Part shown: piece by piece, positions 1-11,619 of the stretch
Numbering within the stretch: the stretch's first letter is position 1
Layout: each line of letters begins with the position of its first letter
Source of the DNA: Hepsetus odoe
Lineage: Eukaryota; Chordata; Actinopteri; Characiformes; Hepsetidae
Assembly (NCBI GenBank): GCA_017165825.1
Contig: CM029383.1
Span: 992,001 to 1,056,000 of the forward strand
Length of the DNA: 64,000 nucleotides
Direction: 5' to 3'
The notes under the pieces: model-generated
Seen by the model: the letters and a program-made list of their open reading frames with translations, nothing else
Database searches by the model: none
What the model was told of the DNA's origin: nothing
Program-made: the position numbers and the translations under genes

Positions 1-3
1 TAA

Positions 4-86
4 TAAGAGCGTCTGCTAAATGCCGTAAATGTAAATGTGGTATCAATTCCTTCATTTACATTTACAGCATTTAGCAGATGCTCTTA
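4..86. repeat. Head-to-head inverted repeat of a fish MITE end
   Basis: Two 34-bp arms (4-37 and 53-86) are inverted copies of each other with two mismatches, separated by 15 bases. The arm carries the motif ATTTACATTTACAGCATTTA, which recurs in degraded form near 28436 and 35240. The downstream arm continues into a longer shared stretch (to about 165), also found at 28436-28560. This looks like two ends of a MITE-type or SINE-tail repeat facing each other; the family is inferred. Confidence 0.7.
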
Positions 87-259
87 TCCAGCGCAACTTC
101 CATGTCCTAATTACAGGGACAGTCCCCCTGGAGCAACTCAGGGTTAAGGGTCTTGCTCAGGGACCCAGTGGTGGTGGTGCCAGAGGTGGCTGCTAGGCTT
201 CCAGGCTTCTTTCATCCAGGAACTGCCTGCATACTCTTGCGACATGTGGCCAGGCATTA

Positions 260-790
260 TCATGCACCAGGACCCACTGCGAAGGGTCTAACAATGGGTC
301 TAAGGATTTCATCACAATACCTAATGGCAGTCAGGGTGCCACCATTTATCCTGTACAGGTCTGTGCGTCCGAAACGAAACCAATCATGCTGAACAATTTT
401 GCAGGCAGCATAACATTCACTGCGACTTCTCCAGACTCCTTCACATCTGTCACATGTGAAAAGCACAGTGCCAGACCTGCAAATTCTGCAAATGCCAGTT
501 GAGCTCCATGGTGCTGGGCAGTGTTGCACAGGGCCCACTAGAGGATGTTGGGCCCTCAGGCCATCCTCATGAAGTCTGTTTCTAATGATTTGGTCAGAGA
601 CATTCATGCCAATGGCCCGTTGGAGGTCACTTTGTAGGCTCTAGCAGTACTCATCCTCTTCCTCCTTGCACAAAGGAGCAGATACTGGTCCTGCTGATGG
701 GTTAAGGACATCCGATGGCCCTGTCCAGCTCTCCTAGAGTAACTGCCTGTCTCCTGAAATCTCCGTGGTCGTTTCATTGCTGCCCCTTTA
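260..790 (-). pseudogene. Tc1/mariner transposase relic
   Basis: On the minus strand, two frames carry adjoining parts of a Tc1-type transposase. The upstream part (about 790-604) has a QDQYLLLCARRKRMSTARA block typical of the DNA-binding region. The downstream part (607-260) begins with VSDQIIRNRLHEDGLRAQHP and later has a decayed CDRCEGVWRSRSECYAACKIV block before RTDLYRINGGTLTAIRYCDEI. The frame breaks near 604 and the catalytic block is shortened, so it cannot be functional. Confidence 0.8.
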
Positions 791-965
791 GTGCACTTGT
801 TAATTTCATTAACATCAAAACAGCTGACACTGATTAACAACTCCCTCTGCCACTTAATTGACCAGATCCATATCCCAGTTTAACTGACTTGATACTATAC
901 TCTGACTAAAAAGTGTTCCTTTATATTATAATATGCTTTGCTGATTTTCTAAGTGGAAAATTATG

Positions 966-1002
966 AACACACACGCACACACACACACACACAAACACAC
1001 AC

Positions 1003-1038
<36 letters not shown>
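966..1038. repeat. Compound (CA)n/(TA)n microsatellite
   Basis: A CA run passes through an ACAT spacer into a TA run. A reading frame crosses it only because the repeat has no stop codons. Confidence 0.95.
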
Positions 1039-1039
<1 letters not shown>

Positions 1040-1644
1040 ATGTGGATAAGGATATTGTGGTATATTAGTGGGAAGATTTGGGTTGTGATAATTCAAACCA
1101 AAACAAGTAGGCGATGGATGTTATTCAGTAGGTGTAATCTTTCTTTCTGCTATGTGTCTAATATTACTCAAATGGAAAAACTCTACTCATTATAACCTTG
1201 AGTGGTTAATCAGAAAATTCAGTAATTTCCAGGACTCTTTTTAGCTATAAATAAGAGAGATTATGAGCTTGGCTCTGTAGCTATGGCCTTTATAAAAGCC
1301 TTTTTCAAGAAGTTTGAAGGGCTTTTATAGAATAGTTTTATTCACATTTTCAATATTTAAGTTTTTTTACTTATACACTGTGTGGCCAAAAAAAGTCACA
1401 CACATTCAAATGTGATTTTAGATTTGATTAAAGCACCAATTTGCCATGGTATGGATTTGATAATCTTGTGCAATATTGTATTTGTCCAGAGTTGCATTAA
1501 TTATTCTCTGAAATCTTGCAACAATGATGGAAGAGTCGGACCAATGCATAAAGCCTTCTTTAGCCCATCGCAAGTATTCTCAAAAGTACTCAAATGTAAA
1601 TCTTATTATTAATATTAAATATGAATTATTATAAAGTCTGCAAT

Positions 1645-1867
1645 TGGCGGTGGCCTAGTGGTTAGGGAGTTGGCCCTGGATCGGAAGATTGTGGGTTTGA
1701 TTCCCTCACCAGTAGGTTGCACTGAGGTACCCTCGAGCAAGATACCGTCCCTGTCACTGCTCCCCGGGCGCCTTCAATAGCTGGCCCCTACTGCACGTGT
1801 GTGTATGGTTGAAACGCAGAGGTTGAGTTTCATTGTGTTGTGCTGTTCTGCGATTCACAATGACAAG
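1645..1867 (+). repeat. tRNA-derived SINE, copy 1
   Basis: The 5' head resembles a tRNA gene: an A-box-like TGGCCTAGTGGTTAG, then a B-box-like GGGTTTGATTCCC. The body has a block GAGGTACCCTCGAGCAAG and a GTGTGTATGGTTGAAACGCA tail. Related copies lie at about 3910, 19815, 25432 (minus), 37852, 39023, 39658 (minus) and 58650. Pol III transcription is known for such families; activity of this copy is not shown. Confidence 0.85.
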
Positions 1868-3063
1868 GATATGATCACAGAACCAGTCTTTCACAGTTTG
1901 AGCCTGATAAGTCCTGGTGTGTTCATTTCTGAATATGCCCGTGCCAACAAGAAAAAAAAAAAAAATCCATTGGTGGAACACCTGACCATTCAGTACAGTC
2001 AGGTAGTCAGCTGACAATGTTTGGGCATATAACATTGCTGAACCTAGACTTGACCAATAGAGCAACTCCAGATCATAACACTGCTCCCACTAGCTTCCAT
2101 GGTGGCCCCTAGGCCTAAAGGATAATTTCATTTGCCTTGTTTTTCCCCCCCGATGCACTCATTACTCTGGAACTATAAATCTGGACTTATCAGGCATCAT
2201 GACCTCTTTCCATTGCTCTAGGGTCAAATCTTTATACTCCCTAGCTTATTGAAGTCTTTTTTCCTAAATAGCCTTACTGATAATTGGTTTTATAACTACT
2301 GCTGTTTTGTCATTGTGTGTGTGGAACTGCTTTTACTTTGAGTTTTTATGACCTTTTATCTCTGATCACTCTCATTCAAGATTTTTAGCATTCAATATCT
2401 TCTCCATTAGCACAGCATGTCTTCCAACATGGCTGTTTAAGAAATGAGAAGCTCCTTGTTGCATCAGTTGGGGTTAAATAAACTGTTCCCAGCTGAAACA
2501 TGAATCCCTTTATAACTTATTGAATAGAACCTATTCGATAATTACCTATTAAATTTAGTTTAATCCTCTTTTGTCTGGTTTTTTGTTTCCCAGACAGTGT
2601 ATGTTCATATTTATATATTTCTTCTTAGTTTGTTGCCTTCAGTTATTGCTCATTTATATATGCTGTATTTCATGTATGTTCCCTAATTTATGTTGTCATT
2701 TGCCAGATGTAAACTCAGGAAACAGAAATTATAATAAAATTCATGTGAATGTATACAAATAAAACTGAATATAAACCACAACTGAAATGAATCTTCTAAG
2801 TACTCTAAGGGACACAATGTTATAGCTTGTAGGAGACCCTTTTGGCCCTCTATATTCTACATTGGACAGACTGGGGGTAAACAAATAATAACATAAGCAA
2901 ATTTCTAAACTACCAACATAACCACTATTTGCGTGTGCATGCTGTCACAAACCAATCATTTGTCAAGCTACTGAACCTGGATGTGGCTAACATTTTAAAC
3001 ATTCTTTACTAAATTTGCCTCAGAGTGATTTTATTCTGGTCTTTATCTTAAAGTGGCTGATGC
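1868..3063. other. Non-coding AT-rich stretch
   Basis: I see no exon with a convincing splice frame and no recognisable repeat beyond short homopolymers. The open frames here are short and have no coding-like codon pattern. Confidence 0.5.
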
Positions 3064-3181
3064 TTATATAGGATGCATGTTAAAGATCACTTTCTGATAT
3101 GTTTCTTCAATGGTGCAGGCAAAGAAAAAGAGGAAGAAGACTAGCAGGGAGGCAAAGGCAATTCCTCTCTGCTGCCACAGC
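3064..3181 (-). CDS. Candidate terminal exon, unknown membrane protein
   Basis: On the minus strand a long pyrimidine tract ends in CCCCATTAG at 3182, a good acceptor. It is followed by an open frame of about 39 codons to a TAA at 3064-3066, with AATAAA only about 30 bases further (3030-3035). The peptide starts LWQQRGIAFASLLVFFLFFF and ends in a polar tail, so one membrane helix is possible. I do not recognise the protein and see no partner exon. The opposite strand is basic and lysine-rich, so the hydrophobicity could be an antisense effect. Confidence 0.22.
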
Positions 3182-3909
3182 CTAATGGGGAAGAGGAGAA
3201 GAGCAGTGAGGAAGACTGCTGGGCAAAGTGTAAGCAAAGACACACACAAAGTAGGTAAAACAGTTAAATATTGATCCACTGCATGGAGAACTTTAGAAAG
3301 AGAAGTACAGATTACTCTAAAGTTTTAACACAAAAATCAGCTTTAGCTTTCTTTAGAACACCTGACTACTACCTTGCTTCAACTACCTGAATTATGTTCT
3401 ATGCATGTGCAAACAAATTCCTGAAAGCACATACTGCAATTTATCTGGTCTTATTTTTAGGAAAACATTGGCCATCATTAAATAAAACTCCACACCATGG
3501 CTTAGCATTGCTTAAACTATTTTCCAAGAGGGATTTGCGTCAGTGGAGAGCAATATCGGGGAACAGGCTGGCAGTTTAAGCTGTGAGCTGAGAAAGCAGT
3601 TAGTCATTTAAGAAACATAGCCACGTCATTTTTGCAGCACTGTGTGTCGCTCAATTAAAATCTCCCACTCATCCTCACTGCCAAACCAAAGGGGGTCTAG
3701 CTTCTGATGGAATTTTTTTTTTTCCATGCCAATGTAATGAGATGACTGGTAGTCCTGCTTTGATAAAGCTTAAAGATGTCGTCAAGCTAAGTGTCTGTCC
3801 AAATTCCCAGCCTAGCGGTCTTTGGGCCCTAGTATGCTATTTACTATCAGGCTGTGCAAGAATTTAAGAGATGCCATTTCTATTTTTGTATTCAGCAAGG
3901 GGGCTTTTA

Positions 3910-4140
3910 AGTGCCCTCAGTGGATAGGGAGTTTGCCCCGTATTGGAGGATTGTGGGTTCAATTCCCTCAGGTTGCACTGAGGTACCCTTGAGCAAGGTA
4001 CCGTCCCTGTCACTGCTCCCCGGGCACTTTCAATAGCTGCCCCCTGCCGGACGTGTGTGTATGGGTGAAACGCAGAGGTTGAATTTCGTTGTGTTCTGTT
4101 ATGCTGTGCTTCACACTAACAAGTGTAGTCACTTTCACTT
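3910..4140 (+). repeat. tRNA-derived SINE, copy 2
   Basis: Same family as the copy at 1645: a degenerate A-box region, B-box-like GGGTTCAATTCCC, GAGGTACCCTTGAGCAAGGT, and the GTATGGGTGAAACGCAGAGG tail. Confidence 0.85.
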
Positions 4141-5237
4141 TTATCATGTGCACCTGATGTGCTACACCTGTGTATGAGCCATTTTGATTGGGAATAAAAG
4201 GTGGGAGTGTCCTAATTTATTCATCACCTGAAATCGCATTTTTGTAGAATTATATAAGATTTTGAAATGTCTTTTCTTCAGTTTTAATTGCTTAGTTATA
4301 TTACTTGAATCCAGTATTGTTAAAATTGAGATTAAATATCCATATGTCCAAGAATGTTACAAAAACACTCAGACTTTCATAGGGAGTCCTAATTTATTCA
4401 CATGACTGTATAAAGGCAGGTTGTTGGATTTGTATTATTTGGCACTATATCTATATATTACATACATACACTGTATAATAATGTGTCATCATCATAGCTT
4501 GAACGTTTTTTTTTTTTAAATGTGTACTAATAATAACAACATATATAAGAAAAATTAAAGCAGACTTAATACTGAGCCATGTGAAACACTGTATAATACT
4601 AACAAAGTACATCCTCCCTTTTAGGTATGTAACAAACCATTTTAGGGCAGTTCCATAGAGGCCAATGCAATTTAGCATGCAGTTAATGAGCGCGTCAAAT
4701 GCACTTTGTACTAGGCCTCTAGTAAAAGTATCAGTGCAAAGTCTGAAAGTACCAGAAAAGCAGCAATGCTGTTACAGAGCTGTGACCTGACCTGAAGCCT
4801 GACTGGAACTGAACTAGTATATTATAAAAGATTCAAGGCACAAAAAGGACCCTCCCGTGACCTTTATTTCTTCGAAAAACTTGAAAATGCACTGAAGCAA
4901 ATGCCCCGAAGAGTGAAAATTTGCCACTTCCTATTTCTGATGAATAAGCTCAGTGATAGTCTGAATAAAAAACAGGGTATCCTGCATTTCAAAGTCATGT
5001 TCAACAGTCAGAGCATTCTCCAGAAGAGGGCACTATTAGCAATCTATTACCAATCCAATCACTTCTGTTTTGTGTTAAACTGCTGATGCCAGCTTGTAGT
5101 CACCCTTCCCTGTTTATCATTGCTAATAACCCACTGCTCAAATGCTCTTCTGTCAACAGAAGGTTCTGTGAATACAACCGTGGCTTTCATCACCTCCTGA
5201 CCCAGTCCTTTTGAATAATGTCAGTTAACGATGAGAT
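4141..5237. other. No recognised feature
   Basis: AT-rich sequence with scattered short frames; no exon or named repeat could be supported. Confidence 0.5.
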
Positions 5238-5304
5238 TGGATGGATGGATGGATGGATGGATGGATGGATGGATGGATGGATGGATGGATGGATGGATAG
5301 ATAG
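5238..5304. repeat. (GGAT)n tetranucleotide microsatellite
   Basis: About fifteen near-perfect GGAT units, the last ones decaying to GATA. Confidence 0.97.
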
Positions 5305-5647
5305 GCTGCCATTGTTAATAACTAATAAAGCAATTGTTACATTTTCCCTCTTTCTACCCAGATTTATTTTATTAGCTTACTTCAATATTTTATTTAGATT
5401 TTATTCTTTATTCCTATTAGGCTCACCCTATATGTCATCCTTATTCAGTTCTCTTTTTAGTTATTTTCATGCCTTTGCAATCTTTGAGTGATTGCACTCA
5501 GTTGCACCTGTAAAACTGTGTATGTGACAAACTGCTTGAATCTTGAATTTCTTTGCTTTCTGAACTCACACCATCCAAGACCTACTTGCATAACAAATGT
5601 ATTTGCTTTTATGAAAGTACACTGTGCTCTGTAAATCGTCCACAGAG

Positions 5648-5650
5648 AAA

Positions 5651-5684
<34 letters not shown>
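5648..5684. repeat. (AAAT)n microsatellite
   Basis: Nine uninterrupted AAAT units. Confidence 0.95.
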
Positions 5685-5685
<1 letters not shown>

Positions 5686-6018
5686 CACCCACTGAAACTG
5701 ACATATTTCCATTGTGATCCGGCATTTTCAAATTTTATTATAGAACACTCTAGCAGGTCTCTTGGGCTTACATGCCCCCTTGGTAGCAGACTTCCCTTTG
5801 TGGTGCTGCTTAACACTTTCACGTTGTCATGGATTGGACTGTATGTAAATGTGAAGCTGGGATTGCAGAAAGGAGTTTTATTGTAAATAAACATGTAACA
5901 AAAGCTTGAATCCAACAGACAACCGGTACTCACATATTCTGTGAAACACAGGCCACAGCAAGTAGAACAAAAACTGACAGCTCTGCCCTGACTCGCTGAG
6001 ATCTTTAGACCTTTAGGC

Positions 6019-6271
6019 CAGCAGTCCCCAACCTTTTTAGCACCACGGACCTGTTTTATGTAAAACAATATTTTCACGGACCAGCTTGTGGACTCAATTT
6101 GTGACGTAACGTTTAATGTGACCAAGACGAACATTTTTTTCTAAATAAAAAGTATTTTAGACTCTTTTAGATGATTAATAAAAAATAATTTAATCAATAT
6201 TTATGTTTGGCCTGGTACCAAATGACCCACAGACCAGGACCAGTCCATGGCCCGTTGGTTGGGGCCCACTG
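6019..6271. mobile_element. hAT-type MITE with 8-bp target duplication
   Basis: The left end is CAGCAGTCCCCAACCTTTTT. The right end, read inward, is CAGTGGGCCCCAACCAACGG. The element is flanked by CTTTAGGC (6011-6018) and CTTTAGAC (6272-6279), an 8-bp duplication with one difference, as expected for hAT transposition. It has no coding capacity. A relative lies at 54280-54757. Confidence 0.85.
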
Positions 6272-6329
6272 CTTTAGACTAATGAGGTACACCAACATGA
6301 TGTGGCACAGCACCGCAAAACATGACAGA

Positions 6330-7110
6330 AGTGCAACTCCAAGGGGAAGGAAAAAAAACAAAAAAAAACAAACAAACAAAAAAATAACCACCCAACAACA
6401 ACCACCACCCTTCAAGCAGACAAAACAGGAATGGACGGAAACGGGGTTGACCAGGCAGGGTTGGGTGAGCCCAGCCAGAAAATTAAACAGCACCTCCTTC
6501 CTCCTTGTGGGGGACCATGAATGGGCCCAGGGACGCAGGTGCAAATTAAGTAGATCAGCTGCCCTCCTGAAGGGACATGAGCCAGTGGCAAAAGCAAGCT
6601 GCCCTACTGAGAGAAAGTGAGCCCAGACAGGGGACCAGGTACTGGCTACAAAGAAGGACCAGGAGCCAGCAAAGAAGAAGAGCAACCCTCCAGTGGCAAA
6701 GTGCGTGCACAGACCAGCGAAGAAGAGGGACCAGGAGCCGGAGATGAAGAGGATCCGACCACATGAAGCGAGGGGAAAGCTGGCATTGAACCAGGGGCAG
6801 GTAAAAAAGAGGGAACAGGAGCCAACAGTAAAGAGGTTGTTGAACTTTTTGGGGCTATTTGAGGATGTTATGACCTCCACAGAGTCTCCCTTTTACATCT
6901 CTGCTGGGAGGAGAGCTGCTGGTTTTCCACCAGGACAGCCAAAAATAAATCAGTCAGCTCATCTAACCCATCGTTAAACAGCTGGAGTGCTAGCTCAAGC
7001 CACTCAGGACCCCTGCAGGTCAGCATTGTCTCCTCTCCCCAGCCACTCCCTGAACCCCCCGAAGCAGGTTGTGAACCAAACCCCAACTCGCTACAGCCAT
7101 AGTTTGATCA
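6330..7110. other. Purine-rich degenerate repeat block
   Basis: Loosely repeated phrases such as GGACCAGGAGCC, AAAGAAGAGGG and AGCCAGCAAAG recur in this stretch. Long frames on both strands arise from the biased composition. I could not name a family and see no splice-consistent gene. Confidence 0.45.
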
Positions 7111-7244
7111 GTCATTCTGTCAGGTGGTGGTGGACCCATGAAACATGATAAACACCCGTTCTCCTCCGCTGATACTCAGAGTCAGACCGATCCCTAGACA
7201 TCTAATTGAGAGAAGTTAAAGCCTTAAGGGAAAAATTAAGATAG

Positions 7245-7668
7245 CTCTTAAAATGCCTTTTGGAACAGTCTTCCAGCTACTGTCCGGGACTCAGACACAC
7301 TCTCAGTATTTATGTTCAGGCTAAAAACTGACTTGTTTAGTCAGGCTTTTAGAAATTAATCTTCCTATTAGTTAAAAGGTGCCAGGGGTTCACAAATACA
7401 GAATATTACAGAAAACTGGGATGCTGATACTGCCGGCCCACCACTCTCACACAGTCACTCAGGTTTGTTGATGGTGGTGTGAGGGGACGCCAGTGTCTCT
7501 GGGTGCTCTAGTGTATGTAAAACCCTCAGCTCTGTCCTTTCTAGTCAGGCTGCAATAATGAGTTTGCTGGAGTACTGCACTGTAAATTCATGGTCTGCAC
7601 AATGTAAGTTCAGAACAGAAGTAATTTCTCTCTCTCTGTTTGTGATGGATAGCTTTCCATCACCTGTA
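7245..7668 (+). mobile_element. L2-like LINE: ORF2 C-terminus and 3' region, left part
   Basis: The plus strand encodes AFWNSLPATVRDSDTLSVFM followed by FRLKTDLFSQA (about 7250-7355). This is the conserved C-terminal motif of CR1/L2-type ORF2 proteins. The LINE 3' region continues to 7668, where a Tc1 element interrupts it; the remaining tail resumes near 8875. Confidence 0.75.
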
Positions 7669-8870
7669 CAGTTGAGTCCAAAATTATTAGCCCCCCTTAT
7701 GAAATCAGACAACACTCTTGATTTCCTCATGAAAATGACCATTAACAAGTGTTTGTTATTTTGGAAACAAATACACTATAAAAAACAATGTCCTCCAAGT
7801 TTAATAAGGATATTTTATTAATACACCGAGTTGAAACAAGAAACGGCAAAAATGAGACATCCAAAATTATTAGCCCCCTGGCCATTAATAGTTAGTAATG
7901 TACCCTTTCTGAGCCATAACTGACAACAATCTCTTAGAGTAGTTCTTGACTAGGTTGGCACAGGTCTCCTGAGGGATTTCGGGCCATTTTTCCATTGCAA
8001 ATTGTTCTAGCTGGTCCAAATTCCATGGTTTCTGAGCATTCACCACATATTCTCAATAGGATTGAGGTCTGGGCTCTGTGCAGGCCACTCCAGGAACTTG
8101 GTTTTGGTATCCTTGAGGATCTGTTGGACTAATTTCGATGTATACTTTGGGTCATTGTTTTGTTGGAAGACCCAGCAATGACCTAAGCGTAGACTACGAG
8201 CAGATTTCTGCATATTCTCCCTCAAAATGTCAACATCATTTTCTTTTTTCATGATGCCATGCACCCAAACAAGGCTCCTGTGCCTGAGGCTGCAAAATAG
8301 CCCCACAGCATGATGCTCCCACCACCATGTTGAACTGTGGGAGCTGTGTTCCTAGGGTTGAAGGCATCTCCCTTTCTTCGCCAAACTTAAGCAATATCCA
8401 TGTGCCCAAACAGTTCCAGTTTAGTCTCATCAGACCAGAGCACAGACTTCCAAAACTCATCTTTACCTTTCAAATGTTCACAGGCAAACCTCAGTCGGGC
8501 TGTGATGTGCCGCTCTTTGAGTAAAGGGGTTCTTCTGGGATGATGACCCTGAAGCCTATCAAGATGAAGAGCCCTCACAACTGTGTTCCTTGAAACATCA
8601 ACTCCAGAAGAGGTCAACAATCATCTTGGCAGATGTCTGGGGCTCCTTGCTGACATCTCTGACTATTTTCCTTTCCAGAGTTCTTGAAATCTTGCGCTTA
8701 CAGCCACGTAAGGTTTGTTTCTTACAGAATTTGTCTCCTTGTACTTGGCAATGATGCAACATACAGCTGTTCTAAACACTGTGAATCACTTGGAAATGGC
8801 AGTGTAGCCTTCCCCCTTATCATGAGCCTCTACTATCTTCTTTCTGAGCTTCAGAATGATTTTAGGAAGT
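7669..8870 (-). pseudogene. Tc1-like transposon with broken transposase
   Basis: The right-hand inverted repeat starts CAGTTGAGTCCAAAATTATT at 7669, after a TA dinucleotide. A second direct copy of the motif lies near 7861, the usual IR/DR layout. The minus strand has a transposase split over frames: ARLRFACEHLKGKDEFWKSV with the first catalytic D in SDETKLELFG, the second D in QQNNDPKYTSKL, and E in SPDLNPIENMW. Frameshifts near 8390 and 8250 and a lost far-end repeat make it inactive. Confidence 0.85.
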
Positions 8871-8874
8871 TTTT

Positions 8875-8996
8875 CCTCGCCCTCGCCTTACTCGCATGGA
8901 ACTTGGACCCTGGACCCGGATTCTGTACAGCTGCTTTGTGACAACAACAGTTGTAAAAAGTGCAAAATAAATAAAACTGACTTGACTTTTATTTTG
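8875..8996 (+). mobile_element. L2-like LINE 3' tail, right part
   Basis: The stretch TTTTTCCTCGCCCTCGCCTT, then CTGTACAGCTGCTTTGTGAC and a closing AATAAA-like tail match the 3' end known from L2/Maui-type fish LINEs. It lies directly beyond the Tc1 insertion, so it is read as the other half of the LINE at 7245. Confidence 0.75.
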
Positions 8997-10538
8997 ACCT
9001 CAAAAGGGAGAAAATACCGAGGGAAGAAAAAGAAAAAATGCTGTATTCTTAGATTGTCCATATTATGCCTCATCATAACTATTAGTACAGAGGGATACAG
9101 CAAAAAGTTGGACTTCTGCTGGATCCCTGAAGACTGAAAGGAGAATCACAATCTGTATGTTCCATCTCTCTCAATTTGATGTTTATCACAGAGTATGCTT
9201 TTCTGGGCATATAATGGATATCATCAGTACTTGAAAGCATTAAGATACTGCATGATTCTTTGCAAACACAAATGGGCCTTTTTAACTGGAAAAAGTGCAG
9301 CCAAGTGTGCTGTCCTCAAATAACCAGAATCTTTTTATCTATTCCACGTTATTATAAAAGAATACAATCATATTCTATTCTGTACCCCCATTTCTCTGTT
9401 GTCCTTTGCACATTACTATAACTTGGGCCTGTGCACCACTCAAAGTTTCACCTACCTGCAGCCTTCCTGAGACAATGTCACTGGAAGTCCTAGGTAGAAT
9501 CCTTTTGAACTTGCAAAGTCCAACAGCTTTATCCACTCATTTTCATGTGTTAAAGAGTCTGCATTATCCTTTGCTAGTTTTCTTTACATGTTTGGGTACA
9601 AAAGTGCTTTCCAAAGAGCACCAGCACCTACATATGAATATCTCTTTTGCTATAGCAGGGACCATGTGCTCATGTGTCTATGATTTCCTGCCTTGATCTC
9701 AGATACATCACACCAAATACCACACCTCCTCCTCACTTTTAGCAAACACAAGTAAATGCCTCCTTCTTACCACAAGTGTTGCCTAAAATACCAGAAAACA
9801 TCTGAGGACTACCTTAAGACGTCCTTGAACAAGGGGCAAACGGTTTAAGAAGGGCAAGATTTTGTGACTTACAGTAGATTTTCTCTCTTTTTAAACTGGA
9901 AATACCTATCAACAGGCAGCAAATCTAGAAGTTGGTGCCAAAATGGAAAACAGCATTTGCATTCTGCTCAGTCTTTATGACTACAGGCAGTACACAACCT
10001 TGGTGGTACTTGTGTGACTTTTTCAGACAGCACTTTCTTCCCAACACCTGCTTTTCTCTCTCAAAATCCATGATGTGAATATGTCCAGAACAGGGCTTTC
10101 TCTTTAGGTCTACAGCCTTAAGAGTGGCAGGAAATTTGATTTCAAAACTTCCTTACACTGCCTGGCTTAAATTATGTACAGTCTCTAGGGCTCACTGGAG
10201 CAGCTCTAGCACAGATTTTAGAGCACCCAATCAGTTAAAGCAGCCCAACAGTTTGAAGCAGTGCACACTTCACTCTTTCACCCTACACAGGACCAGGAGG
10301 CAGAGAGATCCAGAACATTACAGTCCATCTTAATGGCATTTAACAGGAGCTATTGAATCTTGTTTTAACAGTAACCAAGTAACAGCTCAGCTCTAAAACT
10401 AGCAGGAGTTACTGTACAGGAGGCCTTACCTCTCAAATACAGTCAAACCAAAGCACTTTCTCCACTTTTAAAGGCGTGACTTTAAATCAAGACGAGTCAT
10501 TAAAGCATTGTTTTGTGACTACAGACAGAATTTTAATC
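8997..10538. other. Non-coding, no recognised feature
   Basis: Short frames only; no splice-supported exon and no repeat I can name. Confidence 0.5.
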
Positions 10539-11400
10539 TTACAGAGGCTCCTGGATTACTCCTAAATATGGTGTTTGGCCAAAAGGGCCACTAAGACTAT
10601 GCTCGGCGACCGAGTCAACTGCGCATGCGCATAAGCCGCCAGTGCGTCTATATTGAACTGCCCTTTTCATGAATAACACACTTTTTAAAAAGACTAAATT
10701 GACACGATTCTGGTCGCAATAAATGCTGAAATTTAAGCTTTTGGAAAACAAAATGCTTCTTAAATACTTGTCAGATATGTTTAAACTCCGCATTAGCAGA
10801 TTCTCCAGATGGCCGTCATTTCTCTCAGAATGAAAGGGTCTGTCTCCAGCAAGAGAGAGTTCAAATTTGAATAAACTGTTCAAATGTCATGGGCCGTGTG
10901 CCATTGTTCTTCTCATTTGAGCCATTTCAGCTCTAAAACCGTCTCATTCAGTGACGCACCAGAGCACGACGCTGCACATTTCCAAACTTCAATTACTTCT
11001 AATCCCAACCCCAGAACTGAAAAGCAGAAGCAGAAATTAAGGCAGCGAGTATCCTTTGCACAGTAAAGCAACGATATGATAGAAGAACTTGAGAGAAAAA
11101 TGGGAAATACAGATACTGCAGCACTTTATCTTCTAAAGCGGGTACTGCTTTGCTACATGCGCTGTAAAAGCGTCTCCCTGCTACTGCACACAGCAGTCTT
11201 TCTTTCTTACCTTCCTCTCTGCCTGCCTGTCAAATAGACCAACATCACATCGCTCGCTGCAGCACAGCAGCGCCTTCAAATCAAGACAAGCATTTCCGCT
11301 TATGCGGTCTCCGTGGAACAGTCTAGTTCACAACAAAGCTGTGCAACATGTGGATGGATAACACCGCGCTGCTAACCTGCGCCCTCCTTTTAAATCCGAT
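10539..11400. promoter_or_regulatory. CpG-containing promoter zone with NRF1-type palindrome
   Basis: CpG density rises relative to the flanks. TGCGCATGCGCA at 10620-10631 is a perfect palindrome that fits the NRF1 consensus. Further CpG clusters lie near 11250 and 11370. The zone sits upstream of ptrh2 and next to a minus-strand donor site at 11209. In human, PTRH2 and VMP1 are head to head, so a divergent promoter is possible here; that is inference. Confidence 0.5.
11211..11340 (-). ncRNA. Possible untranslated first exon of a divergent gene
   Basis: A strong minus-strand donor, GAGAGGAAG|GTAAGAAAG, ends this CpG-containing stretch at 11211. No coding frame is evident. By analogy with human synteny it could be the 5' untranslated exon of vmp1, but no vmp1 coding exon was found in the 11 kb to the left. 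The upper boundary is arbitrary. Confidence 0.2.
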
Positions 11401-11619
11401 CGCAAAATAACAGCACGCCATAGACAACTGTAGTTTCTAGAATATCAAATCCTTTTATGTAGATTGAGGCATTTGGCCATTTTATACTTTTCGATGGGGA
11501 TGTTAACATTTAGATTAATTTCTATATGAAATAAATTGCATATGATTTCAGCATGACTATATGACTCGGCACTGCATAATGATAGCTTCTTTTTGTTTGT
11601 TTGTTTGTTTTTTTTTCAG

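Noticed and set aside
5457..6134. 225-codon minus-strand frame
   Set aside because: It crosses an (AAAT)n run and part of a hAT MITE, has no domain I recognise and a random-like composition.
6194..6880. 228-codon hydrophobic minus-strand frame
   Set aside because: It is the complement of a lysine/arginine-rich purine-biased repeat block, which makes the antisense look like a membrane protein.
1..11000. Search for vmp1 coding exons and mir-21 on the minus strand
   Set aside because: Expected from human synteny, but no matching protein blocks or mir-21 core were found by eye.
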